Positions 60,672 through 64,000 of a stretch of 64,000 nt of DNA are shown one piece after another. The notes under the pieces are model-generated. The model saw only the letters and a list, made by a program, of their open reading frames with translations. It did not search any database and had not been told where the DNA came from. Positions within the stretch are counted from its first letter, which is position 1, and each line of letters begins with the position of its first letter. Position numbers and translations under genes: made by a program. Source of the stretch: Sacculina carcini (taxonomy: Eukaryota; Arthropoda; Thecostraca; Sacculinidae); contig OU696590.1 of assembly GCA_916048095.2 (NCBI GenBank), positions 3,261,001-3,325,000 on the forward strand, in the 5' to 3' direction.

Positions 60672-60769
60672 TTGGTGACCCCGACGTGATCGGTTGGTGA
60701 GTTCTTGTGCCTTGCATCATATTGTATATATTTTTCTGCTATTTTCACTGGCTACATTTTTTCGTCAAA

Positions 60770-61582
60770 ATGAATGACCGACCGATGGAGACTGGATTTG
60801 AGGAGCACGTAAATGCTGTGGCCATAAAGGCACCGCCGTTCATGGAGGGTGCTGTTGACGGTTGGTTTGTCGTTCTGGAGGCGCAGTTTCACTTGCGCAA
60901 CATCACAGCGGAAAGTACCAAATTTTTCTACGTGCTCTCATCACTTCCACCCAATGTTGTCAGCCGACTTCCGCCATCGACTCTTCAAGAACAGAATTAT
61001 TCGTCTCTCAAAGCAGAAGTCGTGCAGTTATATCAACGCACCAAGTCGGAACTCTTCGAGGAAATAATTGCCAAGCAGCAATTCACCGGCCGTCCGTCAG
61101 TTAACATGGCTGAACTGCAGACAACGGCAGCAAAAGTGGGCGTCTCTGACGATCTCGTGCGCCACCAGTTTATAAAAACTCTGCCGCCGACCATTGGAGC
61201 TGTGCTGGCAGCTCAGCAAACAATGGTTTTGAAGGACATGGCTAAGCTGGCGGATGAACTCATGCCACTTCTCAGTGCCAACACTCCTGCTCGCTCCGCT
61301 AGTGCCTTCAATACGCATGCATCTCAGCAGCTGACGGCAGGCCAATCGCGTTCATCACGCAATTTCAGCATGCAGCCGTTCCGTCACGGCCAGCGTCCAC
61401 GAGTGTGCAGATGTCACGTGTTTTACGGTAATTCAGCACGTAAGTGCAAGCCGTGGTGCCAATGGCCGAATAAAACAGCGGGACTACAGATGGAGCCGAG
61501 TTCGCGAAGTTCTTCACCAGCGTCTGTTGCTCGCTCTAGAGCCATGCCAACCACTCCAGATTGTCACACGTCGGAAAACTAG
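60770..61582 (+). CDS. G6 gag
   Basis: ATG 60770 (MNDRPMETGFEEHVNAVAIK). 270 codons. Capsid blocks: VDGWFVVLEAQFHLRNI, FYVLSSLPPNVVSRLP, SELFEEIIAKQQFTGRPSV, LVRHQFIKTLPPTIGAVL. Basic Cys/His region: RVCRCHVFYGNSARKC, KPWCQWPNK, a His-containing motif different from CCHC knuckles and shared with G1. At its stop the sequence is G GAA AAC TAG (61573-61582), one base away from the GGGAAAC slip site used by its neighbours. Pol lies in the -1 frame, so weak or altered slippage is possible. Confidence 0.9.
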   Translation: MNDRPMETGFEEHVNAVAIKAPPFMEGAVDGWFVVLEAQFHLRNITAESTKFFYVLSSLPPNVVSRLPPSTLQEQNYSSLKAEVVQLYQRTKSELFEEIIAKQQFTGRPSVNMAELQTTAAKVGVSDDLVRHQFIKTLPPTIGAVLAAQQTMVLKDMAKLADELMPLLSANTPARSASAFNTHASQQLTAGQSRSSRNFSMQPFRHGQRPRVCRCHVFYGNSARKCKPWCQWPNKTAGLQMEPSSRSSSPASVARSRAMPTTPDCHTSEN

Positions 61583-64000
61583 AACGGCAGGCTATGGTTG
61601 CTGCACCATATGGCCTGCCGCTTCTAACAGTTGCAGCCCGTATCGGTACTATCTGGCTGAACTTTGTCGTTGACACCGGTGCTGGAGTTTCTATTATTCC
61701 GCCAAGTGTAGTGAGTACGCTGTCGCTTCAGCCGACTTCTGTACGCATTTCAGCAGCAAACGGCCAACCTATGTCGGTGCATGGCGAGGTCCGTCTTGAT
61801 ATTGTGCTGCAAAAATTGCGTCGAAAATTCGCTTGGACATTCGTTGTCTCAGATGCCGTGTCTCCGCTGCTGGGGCACGATTTTCTTACGCACTTCAAAC
61901 TGGTGGTGGACTGTCATAACAGGTGTATTCGTGACACCACCACATTGCTCCGTGTGCCAGCCAAATCCAACGATGAGCAGTATGCTGGACTGGTGGTTAA
62001 TGATTTGAGTCACCTTTCATCACCTGTGCGTTCGCTGTTGACTCAACATACAACTCTGCTTGCACCACGCTCCGTCTGTGAGAATGTCACTATGCCGGTG
62101 CAACATACCATTGACACAGGCAGCGCAGCACCCGTCTTTGCTCGTCCTCGTCGTTTGACTGCTGACAAAGAGCAATCAGCCAAATCTGCATTCGAGGCTC
62201 TCATGCAGGCAGGTGTTGTGCGTCGCTCCAACTCGCCGTGGTCTTCTCCGATCCATATGGTCGCCAAGAAGACACCCGGTGAGTGGCGCATCACCGGCGA
62301 TTACAGGGCACTGAACGCTCGTACGGTGCCTGATCGCTACCCACTGCCGCATATTCAGGACCTGTCTGCTCGCTTGGCCGGTATGACGCTGTTCTCGAAA
62401 CTTGATCTGCTCCAGGCGTACCATCAAGTGCCTATGAGCAAGGCAGACACCGCCAAGACCGCAGTCATTACGCCATTCGGGCTTTTTGAATATGTTTTCA
62501 TGCGGCTGGGTTTGAAAAACGCGGGCGCTACATTTCAAAGGCTGATGAACACCATTCTTTCACATCTGAAGTGCACTTTTGTGTACCTTGATGATGTTCT
62601 GGTGTTCTCGCAAAACGAAGAGCAACATCTGCGTGACTTGTCAGCTGTGTTTGATGTGTTCGAGCGGCATGGGCTTCGTTTGTCGTTAGATCAATGCTCG
62701 TTCTTTCAATCGAGCGTAGATTTTCTCGGGCATAAAGTCACTGCTGCGGGCGTGTGTCCTCCGGACGCAAAGATCGCTGCTATCAACGACTTTCCGGTTC
62801 CAACTGACTCCTCATCTCTCCGCCGTTTCTTAGGCATGGTGGGTTTTTATCGCCGGATGATTCCTGGCTTCGCCAACATTGTGCACCCACTGTCAGAACG
62901 AACCAAGCATCAACCCAACAAAAAGTCTCTTGCACTGAACGACGAAGAGCTGGCCGCTTTCGATATCATCAAACAGTCACTGGCTAGCGCATGCACACTG
63001 CCGCATCCGCTACCGCACTGTTCTCATATGCAACTCGTTACCGATTGCTCTTCGACTGCTGCTGGGGCTGCACTACATCAGATGGTTGACGGAGTACCTC
63101 AACCCATCTCATTTTTCTCGAAGAAATTGTCTGCAGCCCAGCGCAAGTACTCGGTTTACGACCGTGAGCTCCTGGCCGCCTATTATTCTGTGCTGCACTT
63201 TCGACACTATTTAGAAGGTCGGTCAGTGACTTTGTTGACGGATCACAAACCGCTGGTTTCAGCTTTCATCAGCCCAAACGTGGCCAAATCGGATCGTCAG
63301 CAGAGGCACTGGTCGTACATTAACGAATACGTGTCAGATGTACAATACATCCGAGGAGCAGAGAACATGGTCGCTGACTGCCTCTCGCGCAGCGTAAGTG
63401 CAGTCCAAGTGGACGTATTTGACCTGCCGGCGATTGCGCGCGCCCAAGTCGATGATGCTGAGACACAGGCTGCTGCTGCTTCTCTTACGCCATTTATGAC
63501 GTCGGGAGATCAACCTCTGCTGTGCGACACATCAACGCCATATTCCAGACCGTTTCTGCCGCTCAAGTGTAGGCGTTCTGTGTTCGATCAGATGCACAGT
63601 CTCAGCCACCCTGGAATCACGGCCAGCGTCAAGTTGCTCAAGTCTCGATATGTGTGGCCACAGATGGAGAAAGACATCAAGTCGTGGGTGCGCGCCTGCA
63701 CGGAGTGTCAACAAACGAAGATCACACGCCACACTAAATCGCCACTCACCGAATTTGCAGTTCCTAGTGAGCGATTCGAATGTGTCCACATCGATTTGGT
63801 CGGGCCATTGCCGACGGCCACTCCACGCGGCCAACCGCTCTCTACGCCTTATCGGTATATTCTCACATGTATCGATAGAGCAAGTCGCTGGTCGGAGGCT
63901 GTTCCTCTGCAAGACATCACCGCTGTAGCCGTCGCCGACGCATTCATGACTCACTGGGTGTCGCGCTTTGGTGTCCCGCTTCGTGTGGTAACCGATCGTG
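61570..64000 (+). CDS. G6 pol: protease, RT, RNase H, integrase (runs off window)
   Basis: Read in frame from the gag end (first ATG at 61594, MVAAPYGLPLLTVAARIG) to 64000 with no stop. Protease: NFVVDTGAGVSIIPPS and LLGHDFLTHFKL. RT: SPWSSPIHMVAKK, FSKLDLLQAYHQVPM, TPFGLFEYVFMRLGLKNA, catalytic FVYLDDVLVFS at about 62584. RNase H: LVTDCSSTAAGAALH and SVYDRELLAAYY. The integrase zinc part has LSHPGITASVKLLKSRYVWP and CTECQQTK, then HIDLVGPLP (first Asp). The window ends at VVTDR, at the second catalytic Asp region. This is standard Ty3/Gypsy order. Confidence 0.93.

Larger units (their letters stand above)
60307..64000 (+). mobile_element. G6: Ty3/Gypsy-type element, continues past the window
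   Basis: Probable LTR, primer site TTGGTGACCCCGACGTGAT (60672-60690), gag, then pol in the -1 frame, open from about 61570 to the right edge without a stop. An intact pol over 2.4 kb suggests a young copy. Its gag resembles G1. The left boundary is uncertain because the 3' LTR is outside the window. Confidence 0.88.

Overview
This window is animal nuclear DNA, most likely from an invertebrate. It carries most of one intron-split host gene, an oxysterol-binding protein (OSBP) on the minus strand between about 28.5 and 9.8 kb. Nearly everything else is transposable elements and simple repeats. The evidence for an animal is the OSBP domain set (PH, coiled coil, FFAT, sterol-binding domain), AG-terminated introns full of (CA)n, and a mix of CR1/L2-like LINEs, a LINE with a restriction-like endonuclease, Ty3/Gypsy, BEL/Pao, mariner, hAT-like and Helitron-like sequence. 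I cannot name a species. A run of exactly 200 N at 59297-59496 is an assembly gap.

Layout. 1-9600: AT-rich repeats built from a hairpin motif with a CGGGCGGG core. From about 1.8 to 9.5 kb they form one very large imperfect palindrome. 9776-28545: nine OSBP exons whose phases all join. The 13.8-kb intron between exons 4 and 5 holds three LINEs (18.8-22.0, 22.1-24.4 and 25.0-25.8 kb), all in the gene's sense, plus a 394-bp MITE and a decayed unknown ORF family. 28.6-30.2 kb: no gene seen.

30.2-38.4 kb is a nested stack that can be dated by target-site duplications (TSDs). G1 (30243-31650) is an internally deleted Gypsy. G2 (31657-38345) carries its two LTRs in opposite orientation. G3 (33970-38150) is a nearly pristine Gypsy inserted inside G2. 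Next come M7 (39069-41630), an LTR element whose interior is a 32-bp minisatellite; G4 (41756-45232), a broken Gypsy with a 1.1-kb TRIM (T1) inside its reverse transcriptase; G5 (45662-50220), a near-complete minus-strand Gypsy; B1 (51033-58318), a complete BEL/Pao element; a mariner scrap, the gap and a LINE 3' end; and G6, a Gypsy that runs off the right edge at 64000.

How the parts relate. G3, G4 and G5 form one lineage: gag with two zinc knuckles, a -1 frameshift heptamer just after the second knuckle, protease-RT-RNase H-integrase, and a primer site starting AGCTA instead of TGG. G2, T1 and G6 share the primer site TGGTGACCCCGACGTG. Paralogous empty sites elsewhere in the window confirm several insertions. 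The most unusual items are a nuclear-receptor-type zinc finger plus PHD finger at the head of the endonuclease-type LINE, and the TSD-flanked inverted-LTR structure of G2.
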